Positions 7,507-16,787 are shown, counted from the stretch's first letter. The stretch is 64,000 nucleotides of DNA from SB25 sp029560875 (GCA_035388225.1 DAOOPM010000017.1:15211-79210); one strand, 5' to 3'. The notes: generated by a model not told the origin, from the letters alone. Translations and numbers: made by a program.

Positions 7507-8892
7507 TTACTTTCTAAACTTCCTAATAAAATCCTCAACCTCTGGAACTCCACCCTGATATATCAAATACCCATTGTATGGTTCGCGCTCCGTAATCTCA
7601 GCATTTATTGGGGTTAACATTAATCGGCGAACCTCGGCAGGGTCGTTGGTTTGTCCAAGCGCCCATCCTAACTTAATGTAAGCCGTTTCAGGCAGCATAT
7701 TTTCTGCAGGAATAATGCCTTTAGCCATAAGGTCGCGACCAGTATCGTAAACATACATATGTGCATAGCCCCAAAGCGTTTGAACGGTCATATAGATATG
7801 AACGCCTTTCTTTGTGGCGCGCTCAATGGCAGGGTAAAGGGGTTTGTTGATATGGCCCAAACCGGTTCCTGCAATGATAATTCCTTTGTATCCATTATCA
7901 ACCAACGAGTCAATAATATCGGGCTGCATGTTGGGATAGTAGTAAACAATTGTAACCTTCTCCTCGAAGTAAGGCATAATTTTAGCTTTGCGATCCTTCC
8001 GGCGATGATTGTAATTCTCAACAATAGGTTTTACGCCATCCTTCCGGCTAACTGTTGCCAAAGGAGTATTGCCAATGGTGCGGAATGTACTACGGTACGA
8101 TGAGTGCATCTTACGCACACGTGTTCCACGATGCAGGAATCCGTACTCATCGGATGTTGGCCCAAACATACAAACCATAACCTCAGCAATATCTGAGTGT
8201 CCTGCTGTGAGAGCTGCGTGCATTAGGTTTAATGCGGCATCGCTACTGGGGCGGTCGGAACTTCGTTGTGAGCCCACCAAAACAATAGGTACAGGTGGGT
8301 TTTGCACCATAAAAGTTAGTGCTGCAGCGGTATGGCTCAAGGTATCGGTACCGTGACCAATGATGATTCCATCAATCCCGTTCTCAATCTCCTTACCAAT
8401 AGCAATTGCTAGAGCTTTGTACTGTTCGGGGCCCATATTCTCGCTGAACACAGCGAAAAGCTTTTCGGTGTTTAGATTGCAAATATCGGCTAATTCTGGA
8501 ACTGCACCGTAAAGTTCTCCGGGCGAAAATGCCGGAATTACAGCACCTGTACGATAATCGAGCCGCGATGCAATTGTTCCGCCAGTACCAAGCAGCTTAA
8601 CCTTTGGCAAGTTGGGTGTGAAAGGAAATTCCTTTTCGGGAATTTTGTAGGTTGCTTTGTAGTATCCAACCTCTTTCATGCTAGTAATTGTGAAAATATC
8701 GATACCCACGTTGTAGCCAGTATCAATCTTAATAACGATATGGCAATCGTCGTCGTTCTCGGCACGAGGAAGAACTGTACCTTTAAATTCTCCACGATTT
8801 GTTTCAACTACAGCCTTACCCCAAACTCTAACATTATATTTTTTAAGCACTTCCAATGCTCGTCCTTTATATCCTTGAAAAATATCTTCCAT
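7507..8892 (-). CDS. gatD: Glu-tRNA(Gln) amidotransferase subunit D (archaeal type)
   Basis: 461 residues, longer than type I/II asparaginases (about 330) because of an N-terminal Tudor-like/SH3 segment (residues 1-80), as in archaeal GatD. The asparaginase-like core starts with L-G-T-G-G-T-I-A-S (Thr106), then G-H-G-T-D-T (Thr182, Asp183) and a Lys at 261 in R-V-R-K-M-H, matching the Thr-Thr-Asp-Lys set of the family. It would release ammonia from Gln or Asn and channel it to GatE to convert Glu-tRNA(Gln) to Gln-tRNA(Gln) in the cytoplasm. There is no signal peptide. It is directly downstream of gatE with a 24-base gap, and that pairing supports GatD over a free asparaginase. GatDE is textbook archaeal; its presence here is unusual. 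Confidence 0.88.
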   Translation of the reverse strand: MEDIFQGYKGRALEVLKKYNVRVWGKAVVETNRGEFKGTVLPRAENDDDCHIVIKIDTGYNVGIDIFTITSMKEVGYYKATYKIPEKEFPFTPNLPKVKLLGTGGTIASRLDYRTGAVIPAFSPGELYGAVPELADICNLNTEKLFAVFSENMGPEQYKALAIAIGKEIENGIDGIIIGHGTDTLSHTAAALTFMVQNPPVPIVLVGSQRSSDRPSSDAALNLMHAALTAGHSDIAEVMVCMFGPTSDEYGFLHRGTRVRKMHSSYRSTFRTIGNTPLATVSRKDGVKPIVENYNHRRKDRKAKIMPYFEEKVTIVYYYPNMQPDIIDSLVDNGYKGIIIAGTGLGHINKPLYPAIERATKKGVHIYMTVQTLWGYAHMYVYDTGRDLMAKGIIPAENMLPETAYIKLGWALGQTNDPAEVRRLMLTPINAEITEREPYNGYLIYQGGVPEVEDFIRKFRK

Positions 8893-8916
8893 AGCAATAA
8901 GTATTCATGTGGTTAA

Positions 8917-10917
8917 TTAACTATTTACCCTCTCCTCAATCCGCTTACGGAGTTCCTTTAAATCGGCATTACCTAAGGCCTGACGGTTTAGCTGCCCCAT
9001 AACCCAATTCACAACAATATCGGGGTTGTTGTCCTTTGTAACGCGAATCTCTTTGAACTTTTCAATCAGATAGTCCACTGGAGCGGATAACTCTTCAACA
9101 GTGCGTTTCTTAAAGTTGATACTGGTAAGCACGGAATTGAAGTCCATATTTGGATGCTGGTAAATAACCGGAAGCATCAATTTTGATAGGGATTGATGTA
9201 GTTTTTGCTTTGAAAGAAAAGCAAACATCTCCACAATTCTACGATAACTAAAGTCCTTATGTATTGGAATATGCCCCTCAATGCACTTTAGGTTATGGCC
9301 AAGCAATGTTCCCACAAACCTTGCAGAGAATCCCATATTGGAAATCTCCTCAATTATTGGGACTAAGTTACGGCGCAATATAAAGCGGTGTGTATCTTCA
9401 GGAATACGCATATTGGCCAACTGCTGGAATCGCTGCCAGATATCAACTGGAAGGTTTCCGCTCAACTTCTTGATATACGAATCTTCCAATGGAATTGGAG
9501 CAGAATCGGTATCGGGGTACATACGGTCAGCTCCGGGTAGTACACGCTCAAAAAGCGAAGTACCATCGGCAAGCGGACGGCGTGTTTCGCGAGGAACACC
9601 CTCAAATGCCATACGGCAACGCTCATCAATAACATCAAGTGCAGTTGGAATATCCTCCTTTGGTCCCCAGATTAGCACTATTGCATCGTCGGCCGATGCC
9701 TTAAGCAACGATGCCAGTTTAACTGTATCCTGCTCAGATAACGGATTCACCAAATCCTCATCGCTGGTAATATTGGGTTTCTCAACGCAAGCAATAACCT
9801 TTAGCCTATCGCTTAACTCGTTGGTAAAACTCATTCCTGGCTGGGTAAAGTGCGATAGAATGCCGTGGAAAGCAGGCAACGCAACTGCCACAAGTTTGTA
9901 GCCATTATCGGTATATTTCTGTGCAAGTTCGTGCTCGAGGTTATGCGAGTAAGCATCAATCTCCATGTGGCGTAAAGCCCAACTGGTAGGATTTGCAACT
10001 CGCTCAAGTAGCATTTTGCGGATATTTAGCAATGCCCACTGTCGAAAACACTCGTTATGCGATAACTCTGGCAACCATTTACTGTGCGATACTCCCTTAA
10101 TCTCAACGCGCGTTCCGCCCTCGCAGCTCACGTTGGTATCCTGACGTGCTGCGCCAATCCCAGTACGAACCTTTCCTGTGCTTCGGTTTAAGAATCGGAT
10201 GTAATCACCTGCCTCGCGAAGCTCATCTGGAGTAAGACACTCAGGATGTGTAACAGTTTCAATCAAAGGCATACCCAAACGGTCGGTTTTGTATATCCGT
10301 TGATGGCCAATATCCGATATCTCGCGGCAGGCATCCTCCTCAATACTTAGCTGTATAAGGTTTATCTTTTTGTTCTTGAGTTGAAGTTGTCCCCCAACAC
10401 CAAGAATTGCTGTACGCTGGAAACCCGTTGGTATTGAACCATCCAAGTACTGTTTGCGTGTGATATGCACCTCGCCCACGATACTCATTTTGCAAAGCAG
10501 CGATATCTCAAGCGCAATTTCCAACGCCTCTCGGTTAACGGGGAATGGCGGGGTATCGTCAATCTCGTATGTACAGGTTGTTTTATTGTTTATACGGTAA
10601 ATAACCTCTTTCTTAGTTTTAAACTCCATTAGCGCAGTACCATCGTACTCGCCCATCTCGCTCAGAGTTGGACGCATATGTCGAATAATTTCCGCGTGAA
10701 AATCTTCGCTCTCGTGGAAAATGCCCGCGGGGCAACGGCAGAATAGTTTTTTCTGTGTTTTAAGCTGCTGGTGCACCTCAAGCCCTGATTTGAATCCAAT
10801 CCGACGGTAATCCTCAGGAGTGGCGTTGCTACGGCGAACATAGCCAATAGCCTTCATTGTAGCCAAATAATTTCTCTGGGGGTCGAATTGTTTAGGAGTG
10901 GTAGTTTTCTTGGCCAT
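8917..10917 (-). CDS. gatE: Glu-tRNA(Gln) amidotransferase subunit E (archaeal type)
   Basis: 666 residues, longer than bacterial GatB (about 475). The N-terminal half is the GatB/GatE cradle (G-L-E-V-H-Q-Q-L-K-T-Q-K-K-L-F-C near residues 45-60, D-D-T-P-P-F-P near 122, D-T-N-V-S near 260). Between about 375 and 510 there is an inserted domain with G-P-K-E-D-I-P-T-A-L, R-C-R-M-A-F-E-G-V-P-R-E-T-R and G-A-D-R-M-Y-P-D-T-D, which fits the AspRS-like GAD insertion that separates GatE from GatB. The C-terminal tail is helical and would bind tRNA. It activates the gamma-carboxyl of Glu-tRNA(Gln) and amidates it with ammonia from GatD. It is first in the gatE-gatD unit, with no gatC in the window. 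Confidence 0.88.
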   Translation of the reverse strand: MAKKTTTPKQFDPQRNYLATMKAIGYVRRSNATPEDYRRIGFKSGLEVHQQLKTQKKLFCRCPAGIFHESEDFHAEIIRHMRPTLSEMGEYDGTALMEFKTKKEVIYRINNKTTCTYEIDDTPPFPVNREALEIALEISLLCKMSIVGEVHITRKQYLDGSIPTGFQRTAILGVGGQLQLKNKKINLIQLSIEEDACREISDIGHQRIYKTDRLGMPLIETVTHPECLTPDELREAGDYIRFLNRSTGKVRTGIGAARQDTNVSCEGGTRVEIKGVSHSKWLPELSHNECFRQWALLNIRKMLLERVANPTSWALRHMEIDAYSHNLEHELAQKYTDNGYKLVAVALPAFHGILSHFTQPGMSFTNELSDRLKVIACVEKPNITSDEDLVNPLSEQDTVKLASLLKASADDAIVLIWGPKEDIPTALDVIDERCRMAFEGVPRETRRPLADGTSLFERVLPGADRMYPDTDSAPIPLEDSYIKKLSGNLPVDIWQRFQQLANMRIPEDTHRFILRRNLVPIIEEISNMGFSARFVGTLLGHNLKCIEGHIPIHKDFSYRRIVEMFAFLSKQKLHQSLSKLMLPVIYQHPNMDFNSVLTSINFKKRTVEELSAPVDYLIEKFKEIRVTKDNNPDIVVNWVMGQLNRQALGNADLKELRKRIEERVNS

Positions 10918-11004
10918 TTTTAGAAAATCGGAAAAGGGTTAATGGGTTTTAAAGTTAGTTTTGTTTTCCGTTTTTCCAAATGATTTTCAGTCGAAATAAA
11001 TATA

Positions 11005-11025
11005 CCCCGAGTTTAAAACTCGGGG
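11005..11025. repeat. Perfect palindrome, REP-like
   Basis: CCCCGAGTTT-A-AAACTCGGGG, 10-bp arms with a one-base centre. It lies in the 165-base gap between the GH20 gene and gatE. It has the same design as the repeat at 1520-1549. Confidence 0.65.
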
Positions 11026-11082
11026 CTATGGGGGTTTTAGCCAACTGGAGCAACCTTATTTACATTCTGCATTAAGAAAATG

Positions 11083-13335
11083 TCACTCAACCACAATCTC
11101 ATCGGCAAAAAGCCACGAGGGTGAGCCTGCGGCTGGGTGCCAATCGGGACAATTACCTATACTGTGAGCAACCATCTTAATGTAACGACAAGTTACACCG
11201 TTTACATCGGCTGAAAAATCGTGGCGGAACATTCCCTCGTTTTCGGGTTTTACCTGCGAATCAATTGTTGCAATAACATTATAGCTGTTTCCATCTGTAG
11301 AGGCAAGAAATTCAACCTGCCTTGGTACAAATATCCATGATGGGTTGGATTGAAAGAATCCAACTGAGACTGATTTTACAGCTTGAGTCTCGCCCAAATC
11401 TAGTACTGCTGTCATATCGCTACCCTGAACTGCCTGCCAAATACCGTCGTTGTATGAACCGGTTCCTTTGCGACCATCAGCCAATGCCTGTAGGCCTCCA
11501 CCCATGTACTTTTGTGCAGGTGTAAATCCTAACTCTATACTTTTTCCTGTCGATTTCGATAGCACAAGTTCCCTGCTAAAAACTTCACCTACTCTACTAT
11601 CGCCAATAAACGCTGCGGCATTAATGGATGTTGATTTTGTAACAGAAAATGGCTTGGTATATTTGGTGGATTTTGTTGTGGGCTCAGTTCCGTCGGTGGT
11701 ATAGTAAATTTCCAGATTCTCCTGTCCTCGCTCAATGCTTACTGTGATTGATTTAAAATCCTCGGATAACTGGCTGTTTATTGTTACTGCACTTTGCTCA
11801 AAGCCATAGTTCACGCCCAAACTAGTTAATCGGCCATAATGCGTGCGCACACGCTTTAGGAATTGCTCGTAGTTGCGCTCTACAGGGCTTGTCCAAAGCA
11901 CCTCGCTAATAGCCAAAATACGTGGGAATAACTTGGAGTCAACGGTTTCTTGTGGTGCGCGTTCGCTCCACATATTACACTCGCCGCCAATAATCAACTC
12001 CTGCTGCTCTGCTGCAACACCATCCGGAATTGGATTAAACGAGTAGACCTTTTGTAAATTGGTAACTTCTACCGGATAATCGAAGTAACAATGGCTAGTA
12101 GGCGATACAATTACTGACGCACCAACGGCTACAGATGCTTCGGCTCTATCAATTCCTCGCCAAGCCTGCACAGTGGCATTGTGAGGGCGACCACCATCCA
12201 GAATCTCATCCCAACCAATAATTTTTCTTTCCTTTGTTTCCAAAAACTCGGCTATTCGGCTTATAAAATATCGTTGTAACTGCTCATAATCGTGCAGTTT
12301 TTGCTTTTTAAGTTGATGCTGACATTTTGGGCAATTCTCCCAACGGTACTTTGGGGCCTCATCGCCACCAATATGGATATAAGGGAAAGGAAACAGGTCA
12401 ACAACCTCGGTTAATACATCCTGCAAAAACATATAGGTTGAATCGTTTCCTGCGCAGTAAATATCCTTGAACACGCCCCAACTAGTTTCAACTTTTAATG
12501 GTTTACCCGTGCACGAAAATTGAGGATAGGCCGCAAGTGCAGCAACAGAATGCCCGGGCATCTCAATTTCTGGAACAACATTAACATAGCGTTCTGCTGC
12601 ATAGGCTACCACCTCGCGAATATCGTCCTGGGTGTAATAGCCTCCATAGTTTGTACCATCGGTTAACTGTCGCCAAGCACCAATCTCAGTTAACTTTGGA
12701 TACTTTTTAATCTCAATTCGCCAGCCTTGGTCTTCGGTTAGGTGCCAATGTAGGATATTCATTTTGTGGTAAGCCAGCAAATCGATATAGCGCTTCACAA
12801 AATCCTTGGTCATAAAATGACGGCAGCAATCAAGGTTCAGACCACGCCACGCAAACTTGGGTTTATCAACTATCCGCACATTTGGAATTGATATTTTGCT
12901 GTACTTTGAATCGGCATTTTCAAAATCGACTGGCATTAACTGACGTAAAGTTTGAATAGCATAGAAATACCCCGAACCTGAATTGGCCCGAATTATAATT
13001 CCATTTCTTGATACAGATAACTCATAACCCTCGCTACCTAAAGAATCACGAACACCAGTCATAGTAAAATAAATATATCTACTGGTTGCAGATGAATTCA
13101 CAACATCGGATAACTCCAACTCAATCCCTTTAACTTTAAGCATCTCCTGAAAATACTTAGCAACTTTAATGGCTGCGCTATCGGACTTATCAACAATAAT
13201 TTTTGTAGATTTACTTAGTTTGAAAGTTCCCTGCTCCTGAATCATTTGAATGGGCGCTGGAATAATATTTATCTCTTGCTGCTTGCAGGATAAAAGTGCT
13301 ATGCCAAGCAAAATTGGAATGATTATATGTTTCAT
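11083..13335 (-). CDS. Beta-N-acetylhexosaminidase lipoprotein (GH20)
   Basis: 750 residues. A lipobox L-L-S-C (Cys about 17) predicts an outer-membrane or periplasmic lipoprotein. Order: GH20 N-terminal domain (about 20-150), GH20 catalytic barrel (150-510) with the substrate-assisted catalytic pair in H-I-G-G-D-E-A-P (Asp325-Glu326) and W-R-G-L-N-L-D at its start, then a chitobiase C-terminal-type beta domain (Y-T-T-D-G-T-E-P-T near 560) and an F5/8 type C-like carbohydrate-binding module ending in P-S-W-L-F-A-D-E-I-V-V. It removes terminal GlcNAc/GalNAc from glycans. The same two C-terminal modules end the GH92 mannosidase at 32-35 kb, so the two enzymes likely serve the same glycan. It is a single gene, divergent from the nitroreductase. 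Confidence 0.93.
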   Translation of the reverse strand: MKHIIIPILLGIALLSCKQQEINIIPAPIQMIQEQGTFKLSKSTKIIVDKSDSAAIKVAKYFQEMLKVKGIELELSDVVNSSATSRYIYFTMTGVRDSLGSEGYELSVSRNGIIIRANSGSGYFYAIQTLRQLMPVDFENADSKYSKISIPNVRIVDKPKFAWRGLNLDCCRHFMTKDFVKRYIDLLAYHKMNILHWHLTEDQGWRIEIKKYPKLTEIGAWRQLTDGTNYGGYYTQDDIREVVAYAAERYVNVVPEIEMPGHSVAALAAYPQFSCTGKPLKVETSWGVFKDIYCAGNDSTYMFLQDVLTEVVDLFPFPYIHIGGDEAPKYRWENCPKCQHQLKKQKLHDYEQLQRYFISRIAEFLETKERKIIGWDEILDGGRPHNATVQAWRGIDRAEASVAVGASVIVSPTSHCYFDYPVEVTNLQKVYSFNPIPDGVAAEQQELIIGGECNMWSERAPQETVDSKLFPRILAISEVLWTSPVERNYEQFLKRVRTHYGRLTSLGVNYGFEQSAVTINSQLSEDFKSITVSIERGQENLEIYYTTDGTEPTTKSTKYTKPFSVTKSTSINAAAFIGDSRVGEVFSRELVLSKSTGKSIELGFTPAQKYMGGGLQALADGRKGTGSYNDGIWQAVQGSDMTAVLDLGETQAVKSVSVGFFQSNPSWIFVPRQVEFLASTDGNSYNVIATIDSQVKPENEGMFRHDFSADVNGVTCRYIKMVAHSIGNCPDWHPAAGSPSWLFADEIVVE

Positions 13336-13488
13336 CGGTTCTGTTTAGTTTGTTTAGATAAAATGGGTTCGCAACCCTAAAATTAGTAAATGTTTAGAAG
13401 ATTTTTCACTTGAATTTACGTTGAGAACAAATTGTCTATAAAAACTGTTGTTTGGGTACTTAAATCATCTGAAAAAAAATCAATCAAT

Positions 13489-14145
13489 ATGACAAAGCAA
13501 GAAATTTTATCGGCATTCCAGTTTCGCCACGCCTGTAAGGAGTTCGATAGCACTAAGAAAATCTCCAATGAGGATTTTGAGTTTATTCTCGAAACAGCAA
13601 GGCTTTCGCCCAGTTCATTTGGTTATGAGCCTTGGCATTTTATTGTGGTTCAAAATCCAGAACTTCGTGAGAAAATAAAAGAAGGGGCATGGGGAGCACC
13701 GCTAAAATTTGATACCGCAAGCCACGTTGTAGTTTGCCTTGCAATGAAATCAGAGTTGACACGTTACGATAGTCCTTATATCAAGCAGTTCACTAAAGAA
13801 GTTCAGAAATTATCCGACGAGTATATTGCCCGCCGAGAAAAATTTTACGAGAACTTTCAGAAGAGTGATTTTGACCTAACCGACGACCGCAAACTTTTCG
13901 ATTGGGCAACCAAGCAAACCTATATTGCCATGGGCAATATGATGACAGCCGCTGCAATGATTGGCATAGACTCTTGTCCTATTGAAGGTTTCAACCAAAA
14001 ACTCACCGATGCAATTTTATCAAAGGATTTTGGTGTTGATACAAACAAGTATGGAGTTGCGTATATGCTTGCATTTGGTTATAGGAAAAACCCACAAGGA
14101 GTTAAAACCCGTAGAGCATTGGAACAAATAGTTACTTGGATGTAA
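13489..14145 (+). CDS. NAD(P)H-dependent nitroreductase family protein
   Basis: 218 residues from the ATG at 13489; an upstream TTG extension lacks family support. The FMN-binding N-terminus F-Q-F-R-H-A-C-K-E-F-D followed by E-T-A-R-L-S-P-S-S-F-G-Y-E-P-W-H-F is the NfsB/NfsA-like signature (Arg-His near residue 13 and S-P-S-S near 42). The central part has the I-A-M-G-N-M-M-T-A-A-A helix and D-S-C-P-I-E-G-F. It is probably a cytoplasmic flavoprotein reducing quinones or nitro compounds. The GH20 gene is divergent; the next exported-protein gene starts 59 bases downstream and may share the transcript. Confidence 0.88.
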   Translation: MTKQEILSAFQFRHACKEFDSTKKISNEDFEFILETARLSPSSFGYEPWHFIVVQNPELREKIKEGAWGAPLKFDTASHVVVCLAMKSELTRYDSPYIKQFTKEVQKLSDEYIARREKFYENFQKSDFDLTDDRKLFDWATKQTYIAMGNMMTAAAMIGIDSCPIEGFNQKLTDAILSKDFGVDTNKYGVAYMLAFGYRKNPQGVKTRRALEQIVTWM

Positions 14146-14204
14146 ATGAATATCCAATTAAAAATTATACTACCTTTAACATCAAATCTCTAAAACCTTT
14201 ATTT

Positions 14205-14888
14205 ATGAAAAAATTAATTCTATTAGTTGTTATTGCTTTTGTTGGCGTTACATTAAATGCACAGGATTTATTCTTCCCAACTAAAGAGGGAACAGTGCTT
14301 GTTTATAAGCATTTCGATAAAAAAGATAAAGTAACCAGCATTGTGAAGTACACAATAAAAAGCATAAAAAAGTTGGGTGATGATATGGATATTACTTACC
14401 TCTGCGAGGTAAACGATGCAAAGGATAAAGCCGTTTACAACGAGGAAATTACAATCAAGAAGCGTGGCGATAAAATGTTCTTTGATATGACCAACTATAT
14501 GAGCAAGGCTGCTTTTCAACAAAATGGACAAGTGCCTGCAGAACTTCAGGTTACTGGGAATAGCCTTGAGGTTCCCAATAACCCTACCCCTGGACAAACT
14601 CTTCCAGATGCATCTCTTGAAATGGCCATTAAAATGGGTTTTATTGCAATGAAAACCACTGTAAATGTTACAAATCGTAAAGTTGAGGCTATAGAGGATG
14701 TTACGGTTGGTGCAGGAACATATAAAGCCTACAAGTTTTCATCAAGCGTTTTAGTTGTTACCATGGGTATTAAGGTAAATACTGCCTCTACCGATTGGTA
14801 TGTAAAAGGAGTTGGAGTTGTAAAATCAATAGGATTAGATTCAAAAGGAAATAAAGTTTCGTCTATGGAACTTATTGAAATGCGTTAA
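14205..14888 (+). CDS. Exported DUF3108-like/TapB-type protein
   Basis: 227 residues from ATG 14205; the longer frame from 14136 would bury the signal peptide. M-K-K-L-I-L-L-V starts a signal peptide ending near N-A-Q. The mature protein has Y-F/F-P-T-K-E-G-T-V-L-V-Y, repeated beta strands with K-V-T-S-I-V-K-Y-T-I, and a C-terminal W-Y-V-K-G-V-G-V-V-K-S. I recognise this as the lipoprotein-localisation-like DUF3108/TapB group. Function is unknown; it is likely periplasmic. A strong terminator follows. Confidence 0.65.
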   Translation: MKKLILLVVIAFVGVTLNAQDLFFPTKEGTVLVYKHFDKKDKVTSIVKYTIKSIKKLGDDMDITYLCEVNDAKDKAVYNEEITIKKRGDKMFFDMTNYMSKAAFQQNGQVPAELQVTGNSLEVPNNPTPGQTLPDASLEMAIKMGFIAMKTTVNVTNRKVEAIEDVTVGAGTYKAYKFSSSVLVVTMGIKVNTASTDWYVKGVGVVKSIGLDSKGNKVSSMELIEMR

Positions 14889-14910
14889 TACACAGTTTCT
14901 TCGTAATAAT

Positions 14911-14942
14911 AAAAGACGCAGACTAAGTCTGCGTCTTTTTCA
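14911..14942. terminator. Strong bidirectional terminator
   Basis: AAAAGACGCAGAC (14911-14923) pairs perfectly with GTCTGCGTCTTTT (14927-14939) across a 3-base loop; A-run before, T-run after. It lies between convergent genes. Confidence 0.92.
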
Positions 14943-14988
14943 ATTCATAACAATCCTAAACAAATTACTAACCCGATTAAATCCAAAA

Positions 14989-15987
14989 CTATTTTCTTAA
15001 TTTTTTAAATCCATCTTCAATTTTCATCCAGTAAATATCTGAGTTTCCATTCCCGGGCAATATCCTTCTTTTTGCAATTGAACTTAGACTCCAATTAGGC
15101 TGTATATCGCTAAATTTTATTGTTTTTGAGGTTGAAGCAAAGAAAAGCACTTTTCCATCGAGCGAGGTTGAAATACTTATGGCATTTGGACAAGGTAAAT
15201 TTAATTCTTTAATCAAATCGATTCCCTCAGTCCAGGTATCATCAGCATTGTGAAAGAAAAGCATATAGGTAGCACGCCTCATATTTGTTGAGTCGCGTTC
15301 CGAAACACATCCAATTAAATAACTATCGTCAGGGGCAATGCAAGCATTGAAAATAGTCCCCTTTGCGTTTATAGGCGCAGGAAGTATAATTGGGTCTTGG
15401 TAAACACCATTAACCAGTTTAGAGCGAAGAATTTGCGAAACCTTTGTTTTTGCATCGGTACGACAGAAGTAGAGTGTGCCATCCTTAGTTAAAGAGGGGT
15501 AAAACTCTTCCTGTGCATTTATATTTTCGGGTAAGGGCTTTGCTTCACCCCAAGTTCCATCAGCATTTCTACTTGCAAACCAAATGTTTTGATTATTCCA
15601 CCCAGGTTTTCGGGTTTCTCCCTCACGTGGCTTGGTAGAGAGGAAAAAGATTTTATTGCCATCAACTGACAGCGCTGGCTCTGCAAAGAAAAACATTGTA
15701 TCCCTAGCAAAAGGGGCAACAATTGGCTCCTGCCAAATGCCATTAACTTTTTTGGTCATCATAATTGTGTTCCAATCGCCTTGGAAAAGCGAGTAGTAAA
15801 TTTCGTTTCCATCCATTGTAATGGCTAAATCGCGTTCGTACATTCCTGTGGAAATAAATCCTGGGGCAAACACATTTGGAGTTAGTTCTGGCTGATTTAT
15901 TATATTCTCAGATTGTCCATATGCCGTTGTTGAATTAATTACAGCCAATATAGGTACAATGATATAAAGCAATATTAAATGTTTCAT
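14989..15987 (-). CDS. Exported PD40/TolB-like beta-propeller protein
   Basis: 332 residues with a signal peptide ending near A-Y-G-Q at 25. The mature part contains several PD40-type blades: R-D-L-A-I-T-M-D-G-N-E-I-Y-Y-S, E-P-A-L-S-V-D-G-N-K-I-F-F-L-S, Y-P-S-L-T-K-D-G-T-L-Y-F-C and A-C-I-A-P-D-D-S-Y-L-I. The family includes TolB-like domains and stand-alone periplasmic propellers of the Bacteroidota. The substrate or partner is unknown. It is convergent with the 14205-14888 gene, and no operon partner is seen. Confidence 0.75.
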   Translation of the reverse strand: MKHLILLYIIVPILAVINSTTAYGQSENIINQPELTPNVFAPGFISTGMYERDLAITMDGNEIYYSLFQGDWNTIMMTKKVNGIWQEPIVAPFARDTMFFFAEPALSVDGNKIFFLSTKPREGETRKPGWNNQNIWFASRNADGTWGEAKPLPENINAQEEFYPSLTKDGTLYFCRTDAKTKVSQILRSKLVNGVYQDPIILPAPINAKGTIFNACIAPDDSYLIGCVSERDSTNMRRATYMLFFHNADDTWTEGIDLIKELNLPCPNAISISTSLDGKVLFFASTSKTIKFSDIQPNWSLSSIAKRRILPGNGNSDIYWMKIEDGFKKLRK

Positions 15988-16051
15988 ATATCGTTGTTTT
16001 AAATTATTGATTTAAAGCGTTTTATATTTCAATACCTTTATCAGAACAAAC

Positions 16052-16095
16052 GAAACACCCATGATATGAAAAAAAATCCAACACATGGGTGTTTC
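16052..16095. repeat. 12-bp inverted repeat upstream of the Y1 transposase gene
   Basis: GAAACACCCATG (16052-16063) and CATGGGTGTTTC (16084-16095) are perfectly complementary across a 20-base A-rich loop. They lie in the 326-base gap 15988-16313, which holds no gene I can see. It could be a left-end hairpin of the transposase unit, or a regulatory hairpin of the divergent propeller gene. Confidence 0.55.
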
Positions 16096-16313
16096 TAAAG
16101 GTTAAAGGGTCTAGAATGGCCATTCCACAAATAAGATACGTTGAGAGGTTTATACCCTATGGAAAAACAAGTTAAAATCAATTTCGCATCCGTAACTTAT
16201 AAAGTAACTTGCCGAAAGCGATAAGCACTTGTTGATTAATTCAAATCTTGTTAAAAGGTCTTGCATTTTAAATGATATGTTTTTTGTAAATTAGATTGAA
16301 AAAAATTAATCAG

Positions 16314-16778
16314 ATGAAACCGGGTGCTTATACACAAATGTATGTTCAATTAGTTTTTGCAGTAAAAAACAGGGAAGCATTATTACAAAAAGATAATAGA
16401 CCCCGAATTTTTGAATACATGAGCGGTATTGTAACTAGCATGAATCATAAATCAATTATAATAAATGGGGTTTCGAATCATACACACATTCTTTTAGGAC
16501 TAAACCCAAAATTATCTGTTTCTGATACAGTTTATGAGATAAAGCGTGGTTCATCTCTGTTCATAAATACAAATTGTCTTACCCAAAATAAATTTGCTTG
16601 GCAAGAAGGTTACGGAAGTTTTACATATAGCCGTTCACAATTGAATAATATTTATAACTATATTCTGAATCAAGAACAACATCATAAAAAAGTTTCATTT
16701 AAAGAAGAGTACATTGATTTTCTGAAAAAGTTTGAAGTAGATTATGACGAAAGGTTTTTGTTCGATTTTTTAGAATGA
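16314..16778 (+). CDS. IS200-type / REP-associated Y1 transposase
   Basis: 154 residues from ATG 16314; a TTG 18 bases earlier is less likely, because the family starts M-K-P-G-x-Y-T-Q. Hallmarks of TnpA_REP/IS200 Y1 enzymes are the Q-M-Y-V-Q-L-V-F-A-V-K-N-R-E strand, the metal-binding HUH motif as N-H-T-H-I-L (His near residue 62), and the C-terminal catalytic Tyr within Y-I-L-N-Q-E-Q-H-H-K-K. It cleaves and joins single-stranded DNA at hairpins. No tnpB is next to it. Four small hairpins follow directly (16788-16952), which suggests a RAYT-like housekeeping transposase with its palindromes rather than a complete IS. Confidence 0.85.
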   Translation: MKPGAYTQMYVQLVFAVKNREALLQKDNRPRIFEYMSGIVTSMNHKSIIINGVSNHTHILLGLNPKLSVSDTVYEIKRGSSLFINTNCLTQNKFAWQEGYGSFTYSRSQLNNIYNYILNQEQHHKKVSFKEEYIDFLKKFEVDYDERFLFDFLE

Positions 16779-16787
16779 TATTCCGTA

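Noticed and set aside
7507..8892. Ordinary L-asparaginase
   Set aside because: The extra N-terminal domain, total length of 461 and the adjacent GatE with a GAD insertion fit GatD better.
9281..9901. Plus-strand ORF of 206 codons opposite gatE
   Set aside because: Ser/Arg-rich shadow translation with no start signal or family likeness.
16314..16778. Complete IS200/IS605 element
   Set aside because: No tnpB and no clear left and right ends; the following hairpins look like a REP array.
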